44,573 nucleotides of DNA, from positions 1 through 44,573 of the forward strand of contig NZ_JALHPR010000031.1 in NCBI RefSeq assembly GCF_022842375.1, in the 5' to 3' direction. Positions 35,300 through 43,794 of the stretch are shown here, one piece after another. Source of the DNA: Elioraea sp. GTDB taxonomy: Bacteria; Pseudomonadota; Alphaproteobacteria; Acetobacterales; Acetobacteraceae. The notes under the pieces are model-generated. The model did no database searches. It was not told the origin of the DNA and worked only from the letters and a program-made list of their open reading frames with translations. Numbering within the stretch: the stretch's first letter is position 1; every line of letters starts with the position of its first letter. Position numbers and translations under genes: made by a program.

Positions 35300-37227
35300 T
35301 GCTGATCCGCCGCCTGCTGTTGGCACTCCTCGTCCTCGCACCCGCTCACCTTGTTCCAGGCGGGGCCGAGGCGCAGCAGCGCCGGCCGATGACGATCGAG
35401 GGAACGACGACGCTCTACGAACGCGTCATCACCCGCCCCGGTGCGACGCTCCGCCCGCGGCCCGACGCGACGGGCCGCGCCATTCCGGGCTTCAGCGTGT
35501 TCTACGTCTACGCCCGCGGCGGCGAGGGCGAGGCCGCGTGGCTCGAGGTCGGCGAGGGGGCGGACGGGCGCACTGCCGGCTTCATCCGCGCCGACCGCGC
35601 AATCCCGTGGCGCCACACGATGGTGCTGGCCTTCACCAACCCGGCGGGGCGTGACCGCGCGCTGTTCTTCCGCGATGGCGAGACGGTGCGCGAGGCCTGG
35701 AGCGCGCCCGACCGTGCCGCGCGCGGTGCAGCCTTCCGCGCCGCCGCCGAGAGCCCTGACGGCACCGGCCCGGTGATCGCGAAGGAGCCGGAGACCTTCG
35801 TCGACATCACGCGCAACTTCTACCTGCTGCCCGTCCTTTCCGCGCGGATGATGGAGCCCGAGCGCGGCCCCTCGGCACGGCTGCTCGAGGTGATCAGCGC
35901 TCCGGCGCGCGAGGCCGCACCCCGGCAGAGCCCCGAGGCGCTGCGCGACTTCAAGGGTGCCGTCGTGTTCGTGGTCGACACCACGATCTCGATGGAGCCC
36001 TACATCGCACGCACGCGGGAGGCGATCGCGCGCGTCGTCAAGCGCATCGGCGACACGGCGGTGCGCGACAATTTCCGCTTCGGCATGGTCGCCTATCGCG
36101 GCTCGACCGCGGGGCGGCCGCGGCTCGAATACGTCACGCGCCTAGTCGCCGCACCGGATTTCCGCGAGGCGCCCGATGCGCTGCTCCGCCGCGTCGAGGG
36201 TGTGCGTGAGGCGGAGGTGTCGTCCGGCGCGTTCGACGAGGATGCGCTCGCCGGCATCACGACGGCGCTGGACGAGGTGAAGTGGTCGGAATTCGGCGGC
36301 CGCTATGTCGTGCTGATCACCGATGCCGGCGCGCGCGAACCGCCTGACCCTGCGGCGACGACGGGGCTCACGGTCGAGAACGTGCGCACGCTCGCACGCT
36401 CCGAGATCAAGCAGGTGGCGATCTACGCCATCCACCTCCAGACGCCGGAGGGGCGCGAGAACCACGCGAAGGCCGAGCGGCAGTACCGCACGCTGACCGA
36501 CTTCCCGGGCGTCGGCCCGCTCTACTACCCCGTGCCGGAAGGGCGGGTGGAGGATTTCGGCGCGGTGGTCGATACGCTCGCCGATGCGATCCTCGCACAG
36601 GTGGCGCAGACGGTGGGGCGCCCGATCGCCGGCATCGCGCCGGCGCAGGGTGCCCAGCCGAGCCGGATCGCGGAGGAGACCGCCGTTGTCGCGCACGCGA
36701 TGCGGCTCTCCTATCTCGGCCGGGCCAACGCCGCCTCGGTTCCCGATGTCGTGCGCAGCTTCACGGTGGACGAGGACTGGACGAACCCCTCGCCGATCCG
36801 CCGGCCTGTGGAGGTGCGCGTGCTGCTGACGCGCAACCAGCTGTCGGACCTTGCCGCCACGCTGCGTGGCATCATCGAGGCGGGCACCGCGGGGCGCCTC
36901 GCTCCCGAAACGTTCTTCGGGCGCCTGCGCGGGCTCGCCGCTGCCCTCTCGCGGGATCCGAGGCGCATCGCCGAGCTCCAGCGCGTCGCCGGCGTGTTCG
37001 GCGAGTATCTCGAGGGCCTGCCCTACCGCTCCGCCATCATGGGCCTCTCGGAGGATGAGTGGGTGACGATGGGGGCAGGTGCGCGGCGCGAGATCATCAA
37101 CGGCCTCTCGTCCAAGCTTCGCCTCTACGAGACCTTCGCCCGCCAGCCGGAGCTCTGGGTGAACCTCGACGGCGCGCGCAACCCGAACGAGGCGATGTAT
37201 CCCGTCCCTCTCTCGGCCCTCCCTTGA
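35299..37227 (+). CDS. Secreted vWA-domain protein with N-terminal SH3-like domain (PpkA periplasmic-part-like)
   Basis: This 642-residue protein has a signal peptide with cleavage near AEA-QQ, so it should be periplasmic. Residues about 30-110 look like a bacterial SH3-like domain (LYERVITRPGATLRPRP then WLEVGEG). Residues about 215-430 form a von Willebrand A domain with a MIDAS-type motif DTTIS (227-231) and a following VVLITDAGA strand. The C-terminal 200 residues are helical. The same kind of vWA domain forms the periplasmic part of the T6SS kinase PpkA, and the next three genes match TagT, TagS and TagR, so I read this as a free-standing equivalent of that part (inference). The start could be the ATG at 35299 or a GTG at 35296; GGGAG lies upstream. 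The stop overlaps the TTG start of the ABC ATPase gene. Confidence 0.87.
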   Translation: MLIRRLLLALLVLAPAHLVPGGAEAQQRRPMTIEGTTTLYERVITRPGATLRPRPDATGRAIPGFSVFYVYARGGEGEAAWLEVGEGADGRTAGFIRADRAIPWRHTMVLAFTNPAGRDRALFFRDGETVREAWSAPDRAARGAAFRAAAESPDGTGPVIAKEPETFVDITRNFYLLPVLSARMMEPERGPSARLLEVISAPAREAAPRQSPEALRDFKGAVVFVVDTTISMEPYIARTREAIARVVKRIGDTAVRDNFRFGMVAYRGSTAGRPRLEYVTRLVAAPDFREAPDALLRRVEGVREAEVSSGAFDEDALAGITTALDEVKWSEFGGRYVVLITDAGAREPPDPAATTGLTVENVRTLARSEIKQVAIYAIHLQTPEGRENHAKAERQYRTLTDFPGVGPLYYPVPEGRVEDFGAVVDTLADAILAQVAQTVGRPIAGIAPAQGAQPSRIAEETAVVAHAMRLSYLGRANAASVPDVVRSFTVDEDWTNPSPIRRPVEVRVLLTRNQLSDLAATLRGIIEAGTAGRLAPETFFGRLRGLAAALSRDPRRIAELQRVAGVFGEYLEGLPYRSAIMGLSEDEWVTMGAGARREIINGLSSKLRLYETFARQPELWVNLDGARNPNEAMYPVPLSALP

Positions 37228-37931
37228 CTGCATCGCCGGCCCTGCTGATCCAGGGCCTCGCGCGCACGAACGGGGAAGGGGGCGGCGCCTTTGTGCTGGA
37301 GGTGGATCGTTTCGTGCTCCGCGCGGGTGAGGCGGTGGCCGTCGCCGGGCCCTCCGGCTCCGGCAAAAGCACGCTGCTCGACCTCGCCGCCCTTGCCGTG
37401 CCACCTGATCGCGCCGCCGCGCTGTCGCTCGCCGGCACCGATGCCGCAGCCCTCTGGCGCGCGGGTGACGGCGATGCGCTGGCGAGGCTGCGTGCCCGCG
37501 GCATCGGCTACGTGCTGCAGACCGGCGCGCTGCTGCCCTTCGTGAGCGTGCGCGCCAACATTGCCCTGCCGCAGCGCCTTTCCGGCCGCAAGGACGAAGC
37601 ACGGATCGCAGCACTCGCCCACACGCTCGGCATCACCGAAACGCTCGCCCGCAAGCCGGCGTCCCTCTCGGTCGGGCAGCGGCAGCGCGCGGCGATCGCG
37701 CGAGCGCTCTCGCACCGCCCCGCGCTGGTGCTCGCCGACGAACCCACGGCCGCGCTCCACCCCGAGATGGCCGACACCGTGCTCGACCTCCTGGTACGCG
37801 AGACGGCCGCCTCGGGTGCGGCCCTGCTGCTCGCCACGCATGATCCGGAACGGGCGCTCCGCTTCGGCCTGCCCGTGGTGCCATTGGTGCCGGTGCATGG
37901 GCAGAGCCGGACGACGCTCACCCATGGCTAG
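37224..37931 (+). CDS. ABC transporter ATP-binding protein (TagT/LolD-like)
   Basis: This 235-residue ATPase is intact: Walker A GPSGSGKST (42-50), signature LSVGQRQRAAIARAL, Walker B LVLADEPTA with Asp172-Glu173, and the H-loop LLATHD. It resembles the LolD/MacB/FtsE group, which pair with FtsX-type permeases and use ATP for mechanical work on the periplasmic side rather than transport through the membrane. A TTG at 37224 overlaps the vWA stop in a TTGA junction and gives a natural N-terminus; an open frame extending upstream inside the vWA gene is not supported. No ribosome site is seen, so translation is probably coupled. It overlaps the permease gene by eight bases. The TagT assignment rests on context. 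Confidence 0.88.
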   Translation: MTASPALLIQGLARTNGEGGGAFVLEVDRFVLRAGEAVAVAGPSGSGKSTLLDLAALAVPPDRAAALSLAGTDAAALWRAGDGDALARLRARGIGYVLQTGALLPFVSVRANIALPQRLSGRKDEARIAALAHTLGITETLARKPASLSVGQRQRAAIARALSHRPALVLADEPTAALHPEMADTVLDLLVRETAASGAALLLATHDPERALRFGLPVVPLVPVHGQSRTTLTHG

Positions 37932-39126
37932 CGCGCGCCTCGCGGCAGGTCTCGCCCTGGCCGATGCGCGGCACGAGGCGCGGCTGTCGCTGGCCACCAT
38001 CCTCGGCATCGCCGCCATCCTGGCACCCCTGATCGTGCTTGCCGGGTTGAAGGCCGGGATCGTCTCGGCGATCCGCGAGGGGCTGACGGAGAGCCCGCGG
38101 GCGCGCGAGGTGGTGAACATCGCCAACCGCAGCTTCGATGCGGCCTTCATCGCGGCCATGCGGGCGCGGCCCGATGTCGCCTTCATCGTGCCGCGCACAC
38201 GCACGCTCGCCGCCGTCGGCGGCTTCGCCCGCCCCGACGCCGCCGACGCACCCGTGCGGGCGGAGCTCCTCGCCACCGCGCCGGGCGATCCGCTGCTGGC
38301 CGGGCTCGCCGCGCCCGAGGGCCGCGCGGTGGTGCTCTCGGCCCCGCTTGCCGAACAGCTCGGCGTTGCCGCAGGTGCCGCGATCCGCATGCGCGTCGAC
38401 CGCATCGTAGCGGGCGCGCGCGAGACGCTGGGCGTGACCGTCATGGTCGCCGGCGTCGCGCCGCTCGCCTCCTTCGGGCGCGAGGCGGCGTTCCTGCCGC
38501 TGCCGCTGCTCCTGCTCGCCGAGGATTTCCAGGATGGGACGATCGGCCCCGACGCGCCGGAGGCCGATGCAGCCCCCGCACCCGACCGCGCCTATGCCGG
38601 GTTCCGCCTCTATGCGCGGCGGCTCGAGGATGTCGTGGCGATCGACAGCGCGTTGCGCGCGCAGGGCATCGAGGCGGAGACGCGGGCGGAGGATGTCGCT
38701 GCCCTGCTCGCGCTTGACCGTAACCTCGCGACCCTCTTCGCCGCCATCGCCGCACTCGCGGGCGCTGGCTACCTCGTCGGCCTCGCCGTCGGGCTCTACG
38801 CGAATGTCGAGCGCAAGCGGCGCGACCTCGCGCTGCTGCGGCTGATGGGGCTGCCCGCACGCGGGCTCGTGGTGTTTCCCGCCACCCAGGCGGCGGTGTT
38901 CGCGCTCGCGGGCGTCGCCGTCGCCGCGGGCTTCGCGGTCGGGCTCGAGCTCTTCATCAACCGCCTCGATCTCGCCGTGGCGGAGGGGCATCCTGTCTCG
39001 GCGATCGGGGCGGGTGACATCGCCATCGCTGCTGCGGCCACACTTGCCGGTGCGCTGGTCGCTGCCGTGTTCGCGGCGCGGCGTGCGCTCGCGATCGCAC
39101 CGGGGGAGGGGATGCGGGATGCGTGA
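37924..39126 (+). CDS. FtsX-type ABC permease (TagS/LolE-like)
   Basis: This 400-residue membrane protein has a TM helix at about 22-45, a large periplasmic domain (about 46-255) and three further TM helices in the C-terminal FtsX region (about 260-380), which includes VERKRRDLALLRLMGLP. This is the four-TM topology of MacB, LolC/E and TagS mechanotransmission proteins. It overlaps the ATPase gene by eight bases and the FGE-fold gene by eight bases, so all three should be made together. With the preceding ATPase it probably forms a membrane complex that senses or acts on periplasmic partners such as the vWA and FGE-fold proteins, as proposed for TagST in Pseudomonas (inference). Confidence 0.88.
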   Translation: MASARLAAGLALADARHEARLSLATILGIAAILAPLIVLAGLKAGIVSAIREGLTESPRAREVVNIANRSFDAAFIAAMRARPDVAFIVPRTRTLAAVGGFARPDAADAPVRAELLATAPGDPLLAGLAAPEGRAVVLSAPLAEQLGVAAGAAIRMRVDRIVAGARETLGVTVMVAGVAPLASFGREAAFLPLPLLLLAEDFQDGTIGPDAPEADAAPAPDRAYAGFRLYARRLEDVVAIDSALRAQGIEAETRAEDVAALLALDRNLATLFAAIAALAGAGYLVGLAVGLYANVERKRRDLALLRLMGLPARGLVVFPATQAAVFALAGVAVAAGFAVGLELFINRLDLAVAEGHPVSAIGAGDIAIAAAATLAGALVAAVFAARRALAIAPGEGMRDA

Positions 39127-40690
39127 CCGTGTGATCGCCGTGCTCATCGCGACGCTGCCGCTGCCCGCACTCGCGCAGGCCCCCTGGCCGCCCGCGCAGT
39201 GGAACCCAGCCCCGCTCGCCGATGACCTCGTGCTGCCGCTGCCCTGCGGCGGCCGCATCGCCTTCCGCCCGGTCGAGACGCCGATGGGGCAGGGTCCGCT
39301 CGCCGACCGCGCCGTCACCCTCGGCCAGCCCGAGACGGGCAGCGACTATGCCGAGTTCCCCCGCCGCGCCCATGTCGCCGGCCCCTTCGAGCTTGGGGGA
39401 AAGCGCGTCACCTGGCTCGGCAAGTACGAGATCACGCGCGACCAGTATGCCGCGGTGATGGAGGGAACCTGCCCCACGCCGTCCGACGCCGGCCGCGCGC
39501 CGCGGGCGGAGGTGTCGTGGTTCGACGCGGTGGCCTTCTCCGCGAAGCTCTCCTCCTGGCTGATGGCGAATGCGCGCGCGCAATTGCCGAAGCGTGGTGA
39601 CGCTGTGGCCTTCGTCCGCCTGCCGACGGAGGAGGAATGGGAATACGCCGCGCGAGGCGGCGCCTCGGTGGGCGAGGGGGAATTCGCGGCAGCGACGCCG
39701 CCCTTCCCCGATGGGCTTGTCGCGCATGCCTGGTTCGCCGGGCCCGCCTCGGCCGATGGCCGCGCACGGCCCGTGGGAAGCCTGAAGGCCGGCCCGCTCG
39801 GGCTGCACGACATGCTGGGCAACGTCGCCGAATGGGTCGTCGAGCCCTATCGCCTCACCGTCGTCGGGCGCCCGCACGGCCAGCCTGGCGGGCCGGTCGC
39901 GCGCGGCGGGCATTTCCTGACCGACCAGGGGCGGCTGCGCTCCTCACTCCGCGAGGAGTATCCGCCGTTCAACCCGCGCACCGGCGCGCCGCTCGCGCTC
40001 CGCATGGTGGGGTTCCGCGCGGCACTTGGCCTCGTCGTGACGGTGGACGATACGGCCCCGGACGGATTCGCCCGTGCCTTCGCCGCGGAAGCGGTCGGCC
40101 GGCAGAGTGCCGCCGAGAACCCCGCGGAACTGCTTGCCGCGTTGAAGCGCGACACGGCCGATCCTGCGGTGCGCAACGGGCTCGCGCGCGTCGAGACGGC
40201 GCTGGCCGAAGCGGCGCGGGCGCAGGCGGAGGAACAGGCGGCAGCCCTGAAGGCGCAGATCGAGGCGGCGGCGACGCTTGCCCGCCAGGTGGCTCTCGCG
40301 CGCGGCAACGTCGCGGTGTTCACCGCGCTGAAGGGCCTGCTCGACGGCATGGCCGTGGTGGTGCCGGAGAACGCGCGCGGCACCGTCACGGCGGCATCCG
40401 GCGCGCTTGAGCGCCGCGTCGCCGACACGCCAGCCGCGACCGCGCAGGTGCTCGATGCCTATCTCCGCGCGGTGCGCGAGGGTGGCGGCGCGCAGGCAGC
40501 CGCGATCACGGCGCAGGCGCGGATCGTCGAGGGCGAGATGCGCACGCGGCGCCTCGCGCTTGGGCCCGAGCTGGCCGCGCTCGCGGCCCGCCACATGCAG
40601 GCAGCGAACGCGGGCAGGCTGCCGTCGGCTGACGTGGCGGAGCGCGAGATCCTCGCCGCCGCCGGCCTCGGTGCCGCCCCTCGCCGCTGA
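39119..40690 (+). CDS. Periplasmic FGE/SUMF1-fold protein (TagR-like)
   Basis: This 523-residue protein has a signal peptide cleaved near ALA-QA. Residues about 45-310 form a formylglycine-generating-enzyme (SUMF1) fold with YEITRDQYAAVM, AEVSWFDAVAF, RLPTEEEWEYAARGG, GLHDMLGNVAEWV, RGGHF and VGFRAAL. The catalytic cysteines of true FGE, expected shortly after RGG, are absent (the region reads RGGHFLTDQGRLRSSLRE), so it should act as a binding domain, as in TagR or PvdO-like proteins. The remaining 200 residues are an Ala-rich helical region. The start ATG overlaps the permease stop and has GGGGGAGGGG upstream. In Pseudomonas, TagR is a periplasmic activator of the kinase PpkA; the same role toward the vWA protein here is inferred from gene order. 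Confidence 0.88.
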   Translation: MRDRVIAVLIATLPLPALAQAPWPPAQWNPAPLADDLVLPLPCGGRIAFRPVETPMGQGPLADRAVTLGQPETGSDYAEFPRRAHVAGPFELGGKRVTWLGKYEITRDQYAAVMEGTCPTPSDAGRAPRAEVSWFDAVAFSAKLSSWLMANARAQLPKRGDAVAFVRLPTEEEWEYAARGGASVGEGEFAAATPPFPDGLVAHAWFAGPASADGRARPVGSLKAGPLGLHDMLGNVAEWVVEPYRLTVVGRPHGQPGGPVARGGHFLTDQGRLRSSLREEYPPFNPRTGAPLALRMVGFRAALGLVVTVDDTAPDGFARAFAAEAVGRQSAAENPAELLAALKRDTADPAVRNGLARVETALAEAARAQAEEQAAALKAQIEAAATLARQVALARGNVAVFTALKGLLDGMAVVVPENARGTVTAASGALERRVADTPAATAQVLDAYLRAVREGGGAQAAAITAQARIVEGEMRTRRLALGPELAALAARHMQAANAGRLPSADVAEREILAAAGLGAAPRR

Positions 40691-40696
40691 ACGGGA

Positions 40697-42037
40697 TCAG
40701 CCGGCGCGGACGGAGGCGAGGAACCCGCGTGCGGCGGCATCCAGTGCACTGGCCTGGTTGCCGAGGGCCTCTGCGCCATCGCGGACATTCGACGCTGCCT
40801 GCACCGTCTCCGAAGCCGCGATCGTGACGCCGGCGATATTGGCCGACACCTCGGCTGTGCCAGCCGACGCCTGCTGCACGTTGCGCGCAATCTCGGCCGT
40901 CGCGGCACCCTGCTCCTCGACGGCCGACGCAATCGCCGTCGTCACCTCGCTGATCGCCGAGATCGTGCCGCCGATGCCGGCGATCGCCGAGACCGCAGCC
41001 TCGGTCGCTGCCTGGATGGCGGAGACCTGGGCGGCGATGTCCTGCGTCGCCTTGGCCGTCTGCCCGGCGAGCGCCTTCACCTCGCCCGCGACGACGGCAA
41101 AGCCCTTGCCCGCCTCGCCGGCACGCGCCGCCTCGATGGTTGCGTTGAGTGCCAGCAGGTTGGTCTGCCCGGCGATGCCCTCGATCAGCCGCACCACCTC
41201 GCCGATCTTCTGCGCCGCCGCGGCGAGCCCCTGGACGGTGGCGTTCGTGCGCTCCGCCTCCGCGACCGCGCTGCCGGCGATCTCGGCCGAGCGCGTCACC
41301 TGGCGGCCGATCTCGGCGATCGAGGCGGAGAGTTCCTCGGCTGCCGCAGCGACCGTCTGGACGCTGACCGAGGCCTGCTCGGAGGCAGCGGCGACGGCTG
41401 TCGCGCGCGCCGTCGTTCCCTCTGCCGTGCCGGTCATGCTCCCTGCGGTCTGGCGCATCCGCCCTGCCGCCTCGCCGATGCCGGCCACGGCGGTCGCGAT
41501 TGAGGCATCGAACCCGTCGGCCAGCGCGCCGAGGGTGCGCGCGTTGCTCGCCTTGCCCTCCTCGATGTAGATCGAGATGGCATAGTCCATGTCGAGCATT
41601 ACGGCCTTGATGATGGCCGTCTGCGTTGCCTTCAGCGCCGCTGGCTTCCAGCGATGGCGATCGACCGCAAGCGACATGAGCTCACCGAGAGCAAGCGCGT
41701 AGCCGCCGATGTACCAGCGCGGCTCGAGGCCGATCTTTTCGTGCACGCGCCCGATGCGGCGCACGCGGGCGGTATAGTCGGCGTCGAACTTCCCCTCGAA
41801 CATGCCGAGCCAGTGCCTGGCCTGCGCGTTCCGCGCGCGGGCGATGCCATCCGCCCCGCCGAACATCGCGGCAAGGGCGGGGTGGGTACCGATATGGTCG
41901 TAGAACCGGCCGAGCACGGCGGCGGAGTTCGCCTCCATGACCGGCCGGAAGGCAGCGAGCGCCGCACGGGCATCGGCATCGATGCGCAGGAACCGCAACC
42001 GCTCCTCGACGTGCAGCGTGTCGTCGTTCATCGCCAT
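40697..42037 (-). CDS. Globin-coupled methyl-accepting chemotaxis protein
   Basis: This 446-residue chemoreceptor has no TM segment and is likely cytoplasmic. Residues about 10-165 form a protoglobin (HemAT-type) sensor with the proximal His99 in [18 protein letters not shown], so it should bind haem and sense oxygen or another diatomic gas. Residues about 195-446 form the coiled-coil signalling domain, with the conserved hairpin tip [21 protein letters not shown] that contacts CheA/CheW. No CheB/CheR docking pentapeptide is seen at the C-terminus. The ATG at 42037 has GAGGA four bases upstream; an ATG two codons later is also possible. It converges on the srf operon with only six bases between stops and is probably transcribed alone. 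Confidence 0.94.
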   Translation of the reverse strand: MAMNDDTLHVEERLRFLRIDADARAALAAFRPVMEANSAAVLGRFYDHIGTHPALAAMFGGADGIARARNAQARHWLGMFEGKFDADYTARVRRIGRVHEKIGLEPRWYIGGYALALGELMSLAVDRHRWKPAALKATQTAIIKAVMLDMDYAISIYIEEGKASNARTLGALADGFDASIATAVAGIGEAAGRMRQTAGSMTGTAEGTTARATAVAAASEQASVSVQTVAAAAEELSASIAEIGRQVTRSAEIAGSAVAEAERTNATVQGLAAAAQKIGEVVRLIEGIAGQTNLLALNATIEAARAGEAGKGFAVVAGEVKALAGQTAKATQDIAAQVSAIQAATEAAVSAIAGIGGTISAISEVTTAIASAVEEQGAATAEIARNVQQASAGTAEVSANIAGVTIAASETVQAASNVRDGAEALGNQASALDAAARGFLASVRAG

Positions 42038-42173
42038 GCCATCCTCATATCGTTTCGGGCCCGGTTCCTCCTGCTCATGCAGGGGTCGGGCTTCGAGATG
42101 AGGATCGGCCTGTGCGCTGAAGAAAACGTTACGGGCGATATGGCTATTTGACGGAGGATAAGAGATCGCTGAC
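42038..42173 (-). promoter_or_regulatory. Leader region of the chemoreceptor gene
   Basis: These 136 bases separate the chemoreceptor from the upstream lipoprotein operon. A short hairpin (CCTGC-TCAT-GCAGG, 42070-42083) lies in the likely leader, 33 bases before the start. A less GC-rich patch around 42118-42160 is the likely promoter location, but I see no clear -35/-10 pair. Confidence 0.3.
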
Positions 42174-42656
42174 TCAGAGCCTGCCATAGGCCTCGAGCGC
42201 GCGGTTGAGCTCGCTGCCCTGGCGCTCGAGCCGCTGGGCCGTCGCTGGGTCGGGCTGTGCCTGCCGGGCGGCGGCAGCGCGGTCACGGTCGAGTTGGTCG
42301 ATCCGCGCCGACAGTGCCGCGCCCTGCGCCTCGGGGCGGCCAGCGCGGGATGCGGCAAGATCGCGCCGCATCTGCGCGATCGACCGTTCGAGGGTGGCGA
42401 GCCGCCGCTCGGCATCGCGCACGGCGGACGCCGAGGCGGCCTGTCGCTGCTCCGCCTGCACGGCAGCGGCGCGGGCCTCGAGGGCGCGGGTCTCTGCCGT
42501 CTGCGCGCGGCTTTCGACGGCGCGAGCCTGGCGCTCGTCCTCGCCGGAGGCGGCAGCACCGATGCCCGAGAAGAACCCGCGCTCCGCGGCCGGCGTGTTG
42601 GTGGCGCACGCGGCGAGGACGAGCAGGAGGAGGGGGGCGAGGGCGCGCGCGATCAT
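42174..42656 (-). CDS. Coiled-coil lipoprotein
   Basis: This 160-residue protein has a lipoprotein signal with lipobox LAAC near residue 17. The rest is Ala/Gln/Arg-rich and forms a nearly continuous predicted coiled coil (about 40-125), reminiscent of murein-lipoprotein-like or DUF-type periplasmic spacers. There is no catalytic motif and I do not recognise a family. The ATG overlaps the stop of the upstream glycine-zipper lipoprotein by four bases (ATGA), so the two are made together and probably interact. Confidence 0.8.
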   Translation of the reverse strand: MIARALAPLLLLVLAACATNTPAAERGFFSGIGAAASGEDERQARAVESRAQTAETRALEARAAAVQAEQRQAASASAVRDAERRLATLERSIAQMRRDLAASRAGRPEAQGAALSARIDQLDRDRAAAARQAQPDPATAQRLERQGSELNRALEAYGRL

Positions 42657-43330
42657 GCCGCCGGCACCTGGGCAAGCGCGCCCTGGAGTTCGCGCGCCGC
42701 GTCCTCCATCCGACGGCGGCTCTCGGCCACGCGGGCGGCCTCGGCCCTCACGCCGTCCTGCGCCATCGCGTTCTCGACCTTGCGGGAATGGGCGATCGCA
42801 TCGTTCATCAGGCCAAGGTCGGCCTGCGCCGTCTGCGCCTGCGCGCGCACCTGGGCCGCCGTTGCCTGGCCCGCCTTGAACCGGGCCTGGAGCTGGGCGA
42901 GGCGGGCCCGGTTCTCCTTCGCCACCTGCTCGGCTGCGATCGCGGTGCGCTCGAGGTCATTGGCCTCGCGGTTCGCCGCGGCGAAGCGTGCGTTCGCTGC
43001 CTGCTCGCGCGTGGCGTAGCGCTCGTTCCGCGAGGCGATGTAGTAGCCTGCCGCACCGCCGAGTGCCGCACCCGCGGCGGCGCCGAGCGCTGCACCGCCG
43101 GCGCGGTTGTCGCGCCCGCCAAGCACGGCGCCGAGGATGCCGAGGGCGATCGCGCCGACCACCACGCCGGTGCCGACCGTATCGTTGAAACGGTCCGTCT
43201 GGCTGCGCAGGTCCTGCTGCGCGGGGCTCAGCGGCTCTCCCCCCGCATTGGTGGCAGCGCAGGCCTGGAGCAGGAGTGCGGCTGCGGCGATGAGGGCGAT
43301 GGGGCGAAAGCGGGAAAGCCGGGCGAGCAT
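42653..43330 (-). CDS. Glycine-zipper lipoprotein with coiled coil
   Basis: This 225-residue protein has a lipobox LQAC (Cys near residue 23) and then a hydrophobic glycine-zipper segment (about 50-105) with repeated GxxxG spacing such as GAALGAAAGAALGGAAG, which can insert into or oligomerise at a membrane. A helical, charged C-terminal half (about 110-220) likely forms a coiled coil. The ATG at 43330 is chosen because it gives a proper lipoprotein signal; a longer frame upstream would run through the OmpA gene. It lies seven bases after the OmpA-family gene. No specific family is recognised beyond the glycine-zipper type. Confidence 0.82.
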   Translation of the reverse strand: MLARLSRFRPIALIAAAALLLQACAATNAGGEPLSPAQQDLRSQTDRFNDTVGTGVVVGAIALGILGAVLGGRDNRAGGAALGAAAGAALGGAAGYYIASRNERYATREQAANARFAAANREANDLERTAIAAEQVAKENRARLAQLQARFKAGQATAAQVRAQAQTAQADLGLMNDAIAHSRKVENAMAQDGVRAEAARVAESRRRMEDAARELQGALAQVPAA

Positions 43331-43337
43331 GGTGTGT

Positions 43338-43790
43338 TCAGCGGGCTGGAGGGACGGCGAAGACCTCGACGCGGCGGTTGGCCGCCGCGCGCGGGGTGGC
43401 AGGGGTGAGCGGCTGCAGCGGCCCGAACCCCTGCGGGCGCATGCGCTGGCGGTCAACGCCACGCTCTGCCAGGAAATCGACCACCGAGGCGGCGCGGAGG
43501 TCGGACAGCGCCATGTTGCGGCCGAGCCTGCCGGTGCTGTCGGTGTGGCCGTTCACGTCATAGGTGAAGCCCTCGAGCACGGGGTCGGCCAGCGCCTGGG
43601 CGAGGGGTTCGAGCACCTCGCGCGCGTCAGGGCGGATCGCGTAGCTGTTGAGGTCGAAATTCACCGTCAGCACCACGCCGCGCGTGGTCATCTGCGAGAT
43701 GCGCTCAGCCTGCGGGTTGGGCGACTGGCAGGCGGCGAGCAGCGCCAGGGCCGCGACGAGGAGGCCGCGGCGTGCGAGACGCCTGGGCAT
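43338..43790 (-). CDS. OmpA-family peptidoglycan-binding lipoprotein
   Basis: This 150-residue protein has a lipoprotein signal (lipobox LAAC) and a single OmpA C-terminal domain, with VNFDLNSYAIRPDA, the conserved NGHTDSTG and LSDLRAASVVDFL followed by NRRVEVF. The peptidoglycan-binding Asp and Arg positions of OmpA/Pal are present. It should link the outer membrane to the cell wall. The size fits a minimal OmpA lipoprotein rather than Pal with a full Tol operon, and no tol gene is nearby. The ATG at 43790 is preferred; one at 43814 would overlap the preceding gene. Confidence 0.9.
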   Translation of the reverse strand: MPRRLARRGLLVAALALLAACQSPNPQAERISQMTTRGVVLTVNFDLNSYAIRPDAREVLEPLAQALADPVLEGFTYDVNGHTDSTGRLGRNMALSDLRAASVVDFLAERGVDRQRMRPQGFGPLQPLTPATPRAAANRRVEVFAVPPAR

Positions 43791-43794
43791 GCGA

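Noticed and set aside
28663-40690. A full type VI secretion locus
   Set aside because: The TagRST-like genes suggested one, but no TssB/C, Hcp, VgrG, ClpV, TssJ/L/M or FHA gene is visible.
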